A stretch of DNA of 36,455 nucleotides from DATAVB01 sp040414495 (lineage in GTDB: Bacteria; Actinomycetota; Actinomycetes; Mycobacteriales; QHCD01), in the NCBI GenBank assembly GCA_040414495.1, contig JBEDUI010000089.1:1-36455 (forward strand). Reading direction: 5' to 3'. The notes under the pieces were generated by a model. The model searched no databases. It saw only the letters and a list, made by a program, of their open reading frames with translations, and was not told the origin of the DNA. Both the position numbers and the translations under genes were made by a program. Positions 24,898 through 32,863 of the stretch are shown piece by piece. Positions within the stretch are counted from its first letter, which is position 1. Every line of letters starts with the position of its first letter.

Positions 24898-25212
24898 ATG
24901 AGTGTATTTATGCTCCGCTCGACGGTAAAGCAACAACACGTGCCGGCCGTTGAAGCCGGTATCAACGCCATGATCGCGGCTATCGAGGAACAACGACCGA
25001 ATGGTGTTCGCTACGCCTATACCAGGCTCGGCGACGGTGTCACGTTCCTTGCGTTTCTGGAACTGGCCGAAGGTGTGGAGAATCCATTGGCGGGCATTCC
25101 CGTGTGCCAGGAATTCCAGCAGAATCTGAAAAACCGTTGGCTCGATCAGTCGGATATTCCGGCGCCAGAACCGCTCGAGATTGTCGGATCGTACGGTTTC
25201 TTCGAGCTTTAG
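24898..25212 (+). CDS. Small conserved-looking protein, possible dimeric alpha/beta-barrel
   Basis: A 104-residue protein, MSVFMLRSTVKQQHVPAVEAG at its start, with alternating strand/helix character: a first strand, a helix (VEAGINAMIAAIEEQ), VRYAYTRLGDGVTFLAFLEL as a beta hairpin and a last strand EIVGSYGFFEL. This layout resembles the antibiotic-biosynthesis-monooxygenase/dimeric alpha-beta barrel fold, but the family match is not certain. ATG 24898 has AAAGGAAAAG upstream; a longer frame from 24829 lacks support. It is divergent from the SigJ-type gene (gap ~155 bp), so it may belong to the same response. Confidence 0.7.
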   Translation: MSVFMLRSTVKQQHVPAVEAGINAMIAAIEEQRPNGVRYAYTRLGDGVTFLAFLELAEGVENPLAGIPVCQEFQQNLKNRWLDQSDIPAPEPLEIVGSYGFFEL

Positions 25213-25419
25213 CGCCGCCAGATCGGCGATACCTATTCCGCGGCGGTGTCGACGTCCTGCGTGTGGGCTGTCGCGCGGACGTGATGCTTGGTCAAAGGCC
25301 GGCGACACGTCCGCGCGGCGCCAACGTCCGATTGTGGCCAGTTGAAGGAGTCCACGTCTCGGTGAACAATCATCTGAACTTGCCGGATGATGTTCCGCAC
25401 GAGGGGATAACGCTGCATC

Positions 25420-26832
25420 GTGGTCACCGATCACCATTTCCCGCAATATCACGTCCGCCCCGCGACCGGATACGTCAACGATCCGAACGGTCCGGTATTG
25501 GTCAACGGTACGTGGCATCTGTACTTCCAATACGTTCCGGACACACCGCGCACGGGCCCGGTTGTGTGGGGACACGCCAGCAGCACCGATCTGGCCAGCT
25601 GGCGCCTGCACCGACCAGCGATCAGCCCGCATCCCGAAGGGGTGGACCGGGACGGATGCTGGTCGGGAAATGCGGTCGAAATCGGTGGTGAGATCACGGC
25701 TTTCTACTCGGGATTCCGCCGCAACCATCCGTACCAGTCGATTGTGGCGGCAACCTCGGTCGATGGTGGACAGTCGTTCGGGCCGCCGCACCAGGTCGTC
25801 GCCGATCCGGGCCCGGACGAGGGCATCGTGTCCTTCCGCGACCCCTTCGTGTGGCGTGAGAACGACCGGTGGCAGATGGTCGTAGGTGCGGGGAATTCCG
25901 CCGGGCGTGGATTGACCCGACTCTATGAATCGGCTGACCTGGCGAACTGGACCTATATAGGGCCATTGGCCGAGCTCCCTCCAACTCAGACAGAAACCTG
26001 GCGCAGCGGCGAAATTTGGGAATGCCCGCAGCTCGTGCCCGTTGGCGACGGTGGCTCGGGCAGGCGGGACGCGCTGCTCGTCGGCAGCTACGACCACGCC
26101 GGGATGGTGCCGGAGGTGCTGGCAGTGACAGGTGTCCGTAAAGAGTCGCAGCTGGAAGACCTGCGTATTGAACGCCTCGATGTCGGGAGCAATTTTTACG
26201 CACCCTCGGCCGCCCGCGACAGCGAATATGGACCTATCGCCTGGGGTTGGGTCACCGAAGGCCGAGACCGGGAATGGACCATCGAGGCGGACTGGTCCGG
26301 GTTCCTTACCCTGCCTCGCGTTCTCCGGCTCAGCGAAGACGGTCGGCTGGCCAGCGAACCCGTCCCGACGCTGGTGTCGCTGCGACGTGAGGTGCTCGGG
26401 CGCGGCAATGCGGATCACCCCGATTTGCCGGCGCAATTCGAGGCGGAAATCTCGCTGAGCAACGATCGCGGCAACACCGGGCCCAGCCGGATCTCCCTCC
26501 ACTGTGGACAGGAGCACCTCGACGTGATCCTGGACTGGACGACAGGTCGGATCACCGTGGACCGGGAGCACGCCAGCGCCGACCAACGGGCTCATGTCGG
26601 GCAGTCGTCGTTCCTCGAACCTGACATACGGGCCGGCCGACCAGTCACGCTGCGCTGGTTCGTCGACGGGTCGGTCAGCGAGCTGTTTACCAGCTCGGGC
26701 CGCTGCTCGACGGTTCGGTTCTATCCGACCACGCCGCCACCGTGGACGGTCACCGCAAGCGGGCTCAGCAGCGAGGATGACGTCACCATCTGGGCATTGC
26801 GGATGGCGGATGCCGATTCGGGCAGCCGCTAG
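25420..26832 (+). CDS. Glycoside hydrolase family 32 (fructosidase/invertase-like)
   Basis: A 470-residue enzyme of the five-bladed beta-propeller plus beta-sandwich type. All three catalytic acids are present: nucleophile D21 in GYVNDPNG, transition-state D141 in FRDPFVW, and acid/base E201 in EIWECPQL. The C-terminal sandwich (~330-460) ends with TLRWFVDGSVSELFTSSG, usual for family 32. It hydrolyses sucrose, fructans or levan-type bonds. No signal peptide, so probably intracellular, acting on imported substrate. GTG 25420 follows GAGGGG with wide (13 nt) spacing; no better start exists before the first motif. It stands alone, with no sugar transporter beside it. Confidence 0.93.
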   Translation: MVTDHHFPQYHVRPATGYVNDPNGPVLVNGTWHLYFQYVPDTPRTGPVVWGHASSTDLASWRLHRPAISPHPEGVDRDGCWSGNAVEIGGEITAFYSGFRRNHPYQSIVAATSVDGGQSFGPPHQVVADPGPDEGIVSFRDPFVWRENDRWQMVVGAGNSAGRGLTRLYESADLANWTYIGPLAELPPTQTETWRSGEIWECPQLVPVGDGGSGRRDALLVGSYDHAGMVPEVLAVTGVRKESQLEDLRIERLDVGSNFYAPSAARDSEYGPIAWGWVTEGRDREWTIEADWSGFLTLPRVLRLSEDGRLASEPVPTLVSLRREVLGRGNADHPDLPAQFEAEISLSNDRGNTGPSRISLHCGQEHLDVILDWTTGRITVDREHASADQRAHVGQSSFLEPDIRAGRPVTLRWFVDGSVSELFTSSGRCSTVRFYPTTPPPWTVTASGLSSEDDVTIWALRMADADSGSR

Positions 26833-26940
26833 CAGGCGGCCCGGCATGCTTGTCGCATCATGGCAGCATGGATGTGCGCGGCGCGCGCCGGATCTAATCT
26901 GGTCGGGCCACATGGGGACAGACGACAGGCGGAGGACCAG

Positions 26941-27279
26941 ATGGATGATGAGCGGGCCCGGGCGCTGCTGCGTACCGAACGCACCGAAGTTCAACGCGCA
27001 CTCGACCAGACGCTTACCGCGTCGCAGGAGGATCAGGTAACCAAGCAGGACCTTGGCGATGAGACCGATCCCGGGCGTGCGCTGACCGATGAGGCCGTAG
27101 ACGACGCTGCGGCGGCCAGCCTTCGGGATCGGCTCGCCGCGCTCGACCGCGCCGAGGAACGTCTTGCGCAAGGGACATACGGATTGTCGGTTCGTTCGGG
27201 TCGGCCTATTCCGGACGAGCGGCTTGAAGCCGACCCCGCCGCTGAGCTCACGGTGGACGAAGCCGAGCGCCGCCCCTGA
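26941..27279 (+). CDS. TraR/DksA-like protein lacking the zinc-binding cysteines
   Basis: A 112-residue protein with a helical, acidic N-terminal half (RALLRTERTEVQRALD, then DEAVDDAAAASLRDRLAALDRAEERL) and a C-terminal DksA-type block QGTYGLSVRSGRPIPDERLEADP. In zinc-finger members this block reads GxCxxCGxPIP and is followed by a second Cys pair. Here the first pair is Ser/Ser and the second reads Thr/Glu (LTVDEAERR), so no zinc can be held in the usual way. ATG 26941 has GGAGG upstream. It may still bind the RNA polymerase secondary channel through its coiled coil; this is inference. Confidence 0.8.
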   Translation: MDDERARALLRTERTEVQRALDQTLTASQEDQVTKQDLGDETDPGRALTDEAVDDAAAASLRDRLAALDRAEERLAQGTYGLSVRSGRPIPDERLEADPAAELTVDEAERRP

Positions 27280-27311
27280 ATTCAGCCGTCCGCGGCAACG
27301 CTTAGGCGCGG

Positions 27312-27959
27312 TCATCGGTACGATCCCGTCTGTAGCTCGAACAACTCGGCGTACAGGCCGCCGTACGCGGTTCCGGAATGTCGCCGCGACCGCAGGGCGC
27401 CATGACGTCTGATCCTTGTCGCGTGGGTCGCTGCGATCGACACAGATCCTCCTTGCAGCAGTAATTCCAACCCGGTCAGCAGCTTGATCAACGTGGTTTT
27501 TCCGGCACCGTTCAACCCCACAATCCCGGGCGACCGCCCGGCCTCGATCCGCAGCTGCAGCCCATCGAAGACGGTGGAATCGGCTTTCAGATAGGCAAAA
27601 CCGACGGATCCGAACGCGATCTCCCTGCCAGCAGGCGATCCGCGGCGACCGTACCGACAGAAACCGCCTTTTCCAACGTACCGAGGCCCCACGAACCGCA
27701 CCGTCCGGTCGGTTTTCGGCCAGCGCCGGATCCTCTAACGGTTCCAACCGCGGGCACCGACAACGTGTCTGTCATCATCCGGCAACGTCTCGACCAGCAG
27801 GGCAATCAACATCGCGAACACAGCTGGCAACGCGCCGTTCAATAACGCCAGCGCTCCAACGAGCGCACACCAACCCAGAAATGTCTTGATCAACTGGACC
27901 AGAGCGGTCCGCCTCATCCGCCTACGCTGCTCGCGTTCGGCGTCAACCCTCCTGCACAC
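27312..27959 (-). pseudogene. Remnant of an ABC exporter (fused membrane and ATPase domains)
   Basis: Pieces of one ABC half-transporter remain in different frames. Upstream (27959-27735) is a membrane start: LVQLIKTFLGWCALVGALAL and a second hydrophobic run. Downstream (27701-27312) is an ATPase start: VFDGLQLRIEAGRSPGIVGL, Walker A GLNGAGKTT, and GLELLLQGGSVSI. It then jumps directly to GLYAELFELQTGSYR, the usual extreme C-terminus of such exporters. Most membrane helices, the LSGGQ signature and Walker B are missing. At least one frameshift and two large deletions are needed to explain this. Confidence 0.65.
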
Positions 27960-28322
27960 TCGGATCTTGACTCATGCTCCCCGATTTGTCACGCCTGTTG
28001 CGGAAAAATTTCTGGGAGCGCTGAGGGCCTCCGCAAACGGCATGTTCTTTGCCGGGGTTCCCCTGTGGAAACTGTCAGGGGGCGGTTCTAGGTTTCTGGC
28101 ATGATGATTTCAACGGATGACGCGGGGGCTCCGGTCGGAGCCGAACTGCCTTGCCTGCAAGGGTTGCCTGGACTACGAGCTGGCTTCGGCGCGGCGGCGG
28201 AATTGTCGGTGCCCGGATCTACGATGTGGCTTTCGCGGTCAAAACGTACTTCACGCCCGCCGCCAAGCGTGAGATCTGTCTGACCTGCTTGCCCATTTCC
28301 CTTAACCTCGAGGAGAAAACAA
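27960..28322. other. Gene-free stretch before the DUF222 remnant
   Basis: No convincing gene. It holds a small perfect hairpin, GGCTCCG (28127-28133) and CGGAGCC (28136-28142), and ends with the good ribosome site GAGGAG ahead of the ATG at 28323. Likely promoter and leader of the truncated gene plus decayed sequence. Confidence 0.4.
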
Positions 28323-28682
28323 ATGCCTGACACACTACAGGTCGGGACTGTTCCGGCCGCCGGATTCGACCCCGAGCGCCGTACCAAAAAGGAACTGTCG
28401 GTGTGTCGAGCCAAGGTCGCAGCGCTGAAAGCCGCGACAAATGTCGAACTGCATCCACAGCTAACCCTGCGGCAGCTGGAGGCCGCTGTGGAGTTGTTCG
28501 AAACAGTGGATCCTTCGATGCTCTCGAATCAGGAGTTGACCTACGTGCTGGTGGAGTTGGAGGTGGTGATGCGCAACTTGGAGACTGCTCGACGACGCTT
28601 GGTGGCAGAATTGGTGAAACGCACGATAACCAGGCAGACGGGCTGGACTGTCCACAGAGGAATTGCGTCGGCCCGGAGATGA
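28323..28682 (+). pseudogene. Truncated DUF222 (13E12-type) protein, N-terminal part only
   Basis: A 119-residue reading frame with its own ribosome site. The middle, LEAAVELFETVDPSMLSNQELTYVLVELEVVMRNLETARRRLVAELVKR, resembles the helical start of DUF222/13E12 proteins, which normally run to 400 or more residues and end in an HNH nuclease domain. It breaks off with a stop at 28682, and no continuation is recognisable in other frames up to 28867. Codon use is less GC-biased than its neighbours. Either a decayed copy or a short derived protein. Confidence 0.55.
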
Positions 28683-28867
28683 CTTTATCGGCGGAGCCGC
28701 AATCGCCGGTCTGACGCACGTTCACTGCGCTGGTACGTCGCCGGCTGTCGAAGCCGTGCGGTGCGGTCGGAGCGATGCTGGGTGTCGTGGCCGGTTCCGA
28801 TCGCGCATGGATGGGATAGCGGCATCTGCGGTTACGCTTGCCTGGTCTAAGCCGACTGAGGAGGGTC

Positions 28868-29179
28868 ATGTTCTCGATTGTGGTCAGATTCGACCTCAAG
28901 GATGCTGGTGCGGCAGAGGAGTTTGACGCGCTGGTTGCCCAGATGTTGCCGGAGATTGCGGCGCACGAGGCCGGCACGTTGATTTATGCGACGCACACGG
29001 TCGAGAACGAGCCGTTGGCCCGGGTGTTCTACGAGCTGTACGCAGACAGCGACGCACATGCCGCGCACGAAAAGCAGTCGCACATGCAGGCGTTCTTCGA
29101 CGCCCGGCCGCGGCTCGTCGCCAATACGCGCGCGGAAAGGATGATGCTCGGACCCGCAACCGGCACCACGAACAAATAG
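28868..29179 (+). CDS. Antibiotic biosynthesis monooxygenase (ABM/YgiN-like) domain protein
   Basis: A 103-residue ferredoxin-like protein. MFSIVVRFDLKDAGAAEEFD, then HEAGTLIYATHTVENEP, VFYELYADSDAHAAHEKQSHM and a C-terminal strand are the regular ABM elements; the H-x2-H pattern around HAAHEKQSH is common in quinol-monooxygenase-like members. These proteins dimerise and oxidise quinols or aromatic substrates without cofactor, though many have no known reaction. ATG 28868 follows GAGGAGGG. The stop abuts the stop of the convergent phosphodiesterase gene. Confidence 0.85.
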   Translation: MFSIVVRFDLKDAGAAEEFDALVAQMLPEIAAHEAGTLIYATHTVENEPLARVFYELYADSDAHAAHEKQSHMQAFFDARPRLVANTRAERMMLGPATGTTNK

Positions 29180-30334
29180 CTACGGATACTGGAGCAACGG
29201 CACCAGTAGTTCGTCGTCGGTCAGTGCACCGTGCTGGCCGACGAGACTGGATATGCCATGCTCCGCGGCCCGGCGGACGACCGCGGCATCCGTTGTGGAG
29301 ACCGCGATCAGATCGCCGATCCGGTCGTACGCCGCCGGCGTCACGGTGGGACCGAACCAGCCGCGAGCGATCGCGTCGTCGCGGCGCACCACCGCGACCA
29401 GATCGCCCAACCGATCCGCCCACCGCTCCCGCACCTGCTCGACCTGTCCCGGCTCGACATGCACGTATCGCGCTCTGGCCTCGCCCGCCAGCATTTCGAC
29501 GCCCTCGGACAGCAGCGGCTCAGCGTCGAAGTCGATCTTGACTTCCTCAGGCACATCGACCATGCCGTGGTCACCCGTAATCAGCAACCGGCTGCCGGAC
29601 GGCAGTCGCCGCGCCAACAACTCGACGGCCCGATCGATCAACGCCAACTGCACCCGCCAGGCCTCCGATCCGGATCCAACGGTGTGGCCGATGAGGTCGA
29701 GTTCGGAGTTGTAGCAGTAGATCAGCGCTGGCTTCCTACCTGCCGCGGCGGCGGCGACAACGGTCGCGGTGTCCGCGGCCGTGGCCACCGGCAGATACGA
29801 ACCACCGCGCAGCACCGCCCGGGTGAAGCCGCTGCCCCGGAAGACGCGCGAAGCCACCACCGAGACCGCGATACCGCGCAGCTGCGCCCGTTCGAGCGCG
29901 GTCGCCATCGGCTGCATCTCCTCCGGGGCCACCTGCTCGATCAGGTTCGTCCCGGAGTACACGCCGCGCCAGTTCAGCCAATTGATCGGTTCCCGCAGTC
30001 CGTCCACCCGGGACGTATACCCGGTCAAACCATGCTGCCCGGAGGGCAGTCCGGTCCCAAGCGAGGCGATGCTCGCCACCGTGGTCGTTGGAAATCCGGC
30101 GGTGAGCGGCCCACCGGTCAGCTGCGACAAAAACGGCGCACAATCCGCATTACGCCGGAGCAGATTCCAGCCGAACCCGTCAATCAACAACACCACGATG
30201 CAGTCCGACGGCGCCAGTCCCAGCGCATTCGGCTCGTCAGCGATGCCGAGCGCCGCCATTGCTGAAGGAAGCACATCCGACAAGGACGAACCGCCATAGC
30301 GGATGACATTGGCTTCCGGGACGGCTGCGGTCAT
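29180..30334 (-). CDS. Nucleotide pyrophosphatase/phosphodiesterase (NPP-type, alkaline phosphatase fold)
   Basis: A 384-residue two-zinc hydrolase. D52 in VVLLIDGFGWN and Thr83-85 in FPTTTVAS provide the first metal ligand and the nucleophile; YNSELDLIGH (D213, H217) and TGDHGMVDVP (D255, H256) complete the metal site. Such enzymes cleave nucleotide or lipid phosphodiesters. No signal peptide is evident, so it may be cytoplasmic. Start: ATG 30334. No neighbour suggests a pathway. Confidence 0.9.
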   Translation of the reverse strand: MTAAVPEANVIRYGGSSLSDVLPSAMAALGIADEPNALGLAPSDCIVVLLIDGFGWNLLRRNADCAPFLSQLTGGPLTAGFPTTTVASIASLGTGLPSGQHGLTGYTSRVDGLREPINWLNWRGVYSGTNLIEQVAPEEMQPMATALERAQLRGIAVSVVASRVFRGSGFTRAVLRGGSYLPVATAADTATVVAAAAAGRKPALIYCYNSELDLIGHTVGSGSEAWRVQLALIDRAVELLARRLPSGSRLLITGDHGMVDVPEEVKIDFDAEPLLSEGVEMLAGEARARYVHVEPGQVEQVRERWADRLGDLVAVVRRDDAIARGWFGPTVTPAAYDRIGDLIAVSTTDAAVVRRAAEHGISSLVGQHGALTDDELLVPLLQYP

Positions 30335-30755
30335 GGCCCGACTCTAACGGCGTCCGCGACACGGCCCACGACAAGCTCACGGCAGAAGCGAGGCGGGAGA
30401 CCAACGTGCCCAACGACGAAGTGTGATCGAACAGAAGCGCGCGGCAGCGCACCAGGCGACCATGCCACCAACCTGGTCGACGACACTGTTCGACGACACT
30501 GGTCGACGACACTGTTCGACGACCGGGCCGGAGGGCATCGAAACTGCCGTCCCGCAAGGCCGGGGGCCAGGAACAGGACGGGCCAGGTTGCGCGCTCGAC
30601 CGCAGCCCCCGCTACCAGCTAGCCGAGGAGTACACCGTACGCATACGCTGACCAGCACAAACGCGGCCCGCACAATGAGCTGGACCTGGGCTGTCGATTG
30701 GCCGCTAACTTGCTCGTCATAGTGGCGTCCAACCACCAACGGAATTGAGGTCACG
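30335..30755. other. 421-bp gap without a supported gene
   Basis: Reading frames on both strands here lack family resemblance and ribosome sites. The main feature is the 13-bp tandem array at 30473-30524. It probably holds divergent promoters for the phosphodiesterase (minus) and the YCII gene (plus), but I could not pick hexamers with confidence. Confidence 0.5.
30473..30524 (+). repeat. Tandem array, 4 x 13 bp
   Basis: Four head-to-tail copies alternate between CTGGTCGACGACA and CTGTTCGACGACA; the last copy ends in C. The alternation means the array is also two 26-bp units, so it probably grew by duplication of a 26-bp block. GTCGAC palindromes occur in alternate copies. Confidence 0.85.
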
Positions 30756-31106
30756 ATGAAGTTCATGATGCTGGTCTGCGCGAACGCCGCCGCTATGAAC
30801 AGCGATCCGGAGGCCGACCGTCCCCCGGCCGACGACGACACCAGCTTTCCCTGGCTCGACGAGGTCACCGCGAGCGGTGTCCGGCTGGACGGCGAGCGGC
30901 TCCGGCCGCCGCGTGAAGCCAGTACGGTTCGCGTCCGCAACGGGGAGGTACTGATCACCGACGGGCCGTTCGCCGAAACCAACGAAGCCATTGCCGGTTA
31001 CGACATTCTCGAATGCGCCGACATGAAGGAAGCGATCGAGATCGCGGCGAAGCACCCGGTCGCCGAATTCGGTTCCATCGAGGTACGGCAGTTCTGGCAC
31101 GGCTGA
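30756..31106 (+). CDS. YCII-related (DGPF domain) protein
   Basis: A 116-residue protein beginning MKFMMLVCANAA, with GEVLITDGPFAETNEAIAGYDILEC, which contains the DGPF motif that names the family, and a final strand FGSIEVRQFW. The fold is a ferredoxin-like dimer; in actinobacteria such genes often lie beside ECF sigma factors, though none is adjacent here. ATG 30756 has the purine-rich GGAATTGAGG upstream. Its stop codon lies inside the first unit of the 18-bp tandem array. Confidence 0.88.
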   Translation: MKFMMLVCANAAAMNSDPEADRPPADDDTSFPWLDEVTASGVRLDGERLRPPREASTVRVRNGEVLITDGPFAETNEAIAGYDILECADMKEAIEIAAKHPVAEFGSIEVRQFWHG

Positions 31107-31190
31107 GTAGCAGTGCACGACTGAGGAGCAGTGCACAACTGAAGAGCAGTGCACAACTGAAGAGCAGTGCACAACTGAGTAGCGGCGTGC
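31103..31190 (+). repeat. Tandem array, four full 18-bp units plus a degenerate fifth
   Basis: Units start at 31103, 31121, 31139, 31157 and 31175, each close to CTGAAGAGCAGTGCACAA; units three and four are identical and the fifth decays after CTGAGTAGC. Each contains the palindrome GTGCAC. Because 18 is a multiple of three, every unit repeats the TGA stop in the frame of the YCII gene. On the other strand the array would read as repeated SSVVHC. Confidence 0.9.
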
Positions 31191-32014
31191 GCGGCGGTGG
31201 GGCGAATACGTCCCCCGCCGCGATCAGCCCATTGCGGCCGGACAGTCCCAAATCGGCTCGTCCAAATCTGGGCCCATCGAAAATCGGTCGTCACGAATCG
31301 GCGCATCCACGGTAGAGCCGGCAAAAGATGCGCCCGTCCACGATCCGAGCGTTCAGAATCGGTCGATCACAAGACGGACCGGGCCGTTCGGGACCAGACC
31401 TCGTTACGGGAATCTTGCACGCCAGGCATTTTCGCGTTCGGCCGGCCCGTCGACGATCACACCAGCGCGCTGGAACCACTCAAACGTCGTGGCCAGGTCG
31501 GATCGCAGCGGGACATCGACCAGATTCCCGAGCTTGTCGACATCGAGTACGAGATCGGCTCGACGGAATGGAAAATACTCGCGCCACGGCACCATCTCGT
31601 CCGTGACATGCACGGCTCGCGGCGCAGGTCCGCAAATGTCCCCCAGAACATCCAGCTGTTCAGTGAAGCTATAACCACGCATCTCACCGACCTGGTACGT
31701 ACCGAGGCGAAATCCCTTCGTGGCAGACAATCGCTACAACATCGACCAATGCGTTCACCAGACAGAATTGAATCTTGGTGGCGCCGCCGCCGGGTACGAA
31801 GATCGGCTGGACCCGGGCCCACAGAAATTGCCCGCGTCCGCATTACACACCCCCGCGATGATGACGCTGTACGCACATTACCGCGCGCGTCGCGCAGACC
31901 AGGCAGATTCGCCGTATTCAAGTATGAAGCGGCTCCATGAACGGCACTGTTCCTGCGAGAGCGAGTCGTCCGACGCGGTCGGCCTGCCAGCCTCGCCCCC
32001 GCGACTAAAACCTC
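31107..32014. other. ~900-bp stretch, probably mostly non-coding or decayed
   Basis: After the 18-bp array comes an 8-bp inverted repeat, GGCGCATC (31300-31307) and GATGCGCC (31327-31334), with AATCGGTCG repeated nearby (31282 and 31355 areas). On the minus strand two open segments in different frames (about 31850-31690, reading ATKIQFCLVNALVDVVAIV, and 31730-31404) look partly protein-like, which suggests a frameshifted gene. Confidence 0.4.
31404..31730 (-). CDS. Doubtful small ORF, unknown protein or gene fragment
   Basis: Up to 108 residues from a TTG at 31730, or 91 from ATG 31679 (MRGYSFTEQLDVLGDICGP). Composition looks protein-like, with RADLVLDVDKLGNLVDV and ATTFEWFQRAGV, but I recognise no family. 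No good ribosome site precedes either start, and an upstream stop lies just before 31730. It may be the 3' part of a frameshifted gene. Confidence 0.3.
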   Translation of the reverse strand: MSATKGFRLGTYQVGEMRGYSFTEQLDVLGDICGPAPRAVHVTDEMVPWREYFPFRRADLVLDVDKLGNLVDVPLRSDLATTFEWFQRAGVIVDGPAERENAWRARFP

Positions 32015-32860
32015 TCACTCGGCGATCTTGTCACCGACAAGCCAGCTGACCGCACGCAAGGCCTGCGGCACTGTCCACGCGGTCTTCGAGGGATGTCGCA
32101 GATTACGTTGCCCGGCTGCGTCGAGCATTCGGGTCAGGGCCGGCGGCGGCTTGCTCCCCCCGGTATTCGGCGCGGCATCAATGATGAATCGCTCGTGTCC
32201 ATTCCGGTCAAGAAACGCCACCAGGTCGGTGTGATCAACGTCGTAGGTCAGCCGACGATGGGTCCACCAGTCGCGGGCGGCCGAGTTTCTCACCGGCGTG
32301 ACCTGATACGAGACGCCGAAATACCGCCACAATTTCGCGATCGTGCTGGGCGCCCCGGTCAGCAACTCCCAGTTCGACGCCGTGCCGACCAGGCGGCGGT
32401 AGGCGCGTAGCCGAGCAGGTGTGTCCCGGCGCGGATCGACCGTCAGCTCAATGAACTCGACGTTGTCGGCGTGGCCGGCCGAGCGCACCGCCGCTGCCAG
32501 TTGCCGGTAATTCGCACTGGTCAACGGGCAGATTTCCTGGCAAAGCGTGAGCATATCGGTCAGGACGATCACTCGTCCCCGCCAGGCATTAAGGCTGGTG
32601 CGCCGGCCGTCCGGATCGATCAGTGGTGCGGCTCCAATCGCCGGGGGAAGGGGCCGATCGAGCTGCGTACCGACTGATCGATCCGGCGGCGCCGGCCGGG
32701 CTGCCGGATGTGATGCCGAACCAGGCGCTACACAACCGGCCAGTACCAGCAGTGTCATTGCCAGAGCCAGTACGGCCCGGGTGCGGCCAACCTGGCCGGG
32801 TACACATCGATTACCGGCGCGAATTCGCCGGACGGCGGTGATACGTACGACCGTCCACAT
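32015..32860 (-). CDS. SCO1/SenC-family thiol/copper lipoprotein
   Basis: A 281-residue exported protein with an uncleaved-type basic start, hydrophobic stretch and lipobox VLAGC (C43). The thioredoxin-like domain carries the copper/thiol motif CQEIC (C107, C111) and the third ligand H210 in DVDHTDLVAFLD, all as in SCO1. SCO proteins deliver copper to cytochrome oxidase or act as thiol reductases outside the membrane. ATG 32860 starts 3 bp after the stop of the upstream lipoprotein gene, so both come from the SigL-type promoter at 33532-33559. Confidence 0.9.
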   Translation of the reverse strand: MWTVVRITAVRRIRAGNRCVPGQVGRTRAVLALAMTLLVLAGCVAPGSASHPAARPAPPDRSVGTQLDRPLPPAIGAAPLIDPDGRRTSLNAWRGRVIVLTDMLTLCQEICPLTSANYRQLAAAVRSAGHADNVEFIELTVDPRRDTPARLRAYRRLVGTASNWELLTGAPSTIAKLWRYFGVSYQVTPVRNSAARDWWTHRRLTYDVDHTDLVAFLDRNGHERFIIDAAPNTGGSKPPPALTRMLDAAGQRNLRHPSKTAWTVPQALRAVSWLVGDKIAE

Positions 32861-32863
32861 TGG

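Noticed and set aside
22921..27747. A single minus-strand open frame of about 1600 codons
   Set aside because: It runs antisense or out of frame through GH32, DksA-like, sigma and azoreductase genes that have clear motifs. Its translation is Arg/Pro/Gly-rich with no domains; it is a high-GC shadow frame.
28101..28283. 60-codon plus-strand frame before the DUF222 remnant
   Set aside because: No ribosome site, no hydrophobic or domain pattern, and it overlaps a hairpin in what looks like a leader region.
30377..30991. Minus-strand frames across the YCII gene and its repeats as genes
   Set aside because: Translations are low-complexity and repeat-driven, overlap a well-supported YCII gene and lack ribosome sites.
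31103..31190. CRISPR array
   Set aside because: The units are directly adjacent with no spacers, 18 bp is too short for a repeat, and no cas gene is present.
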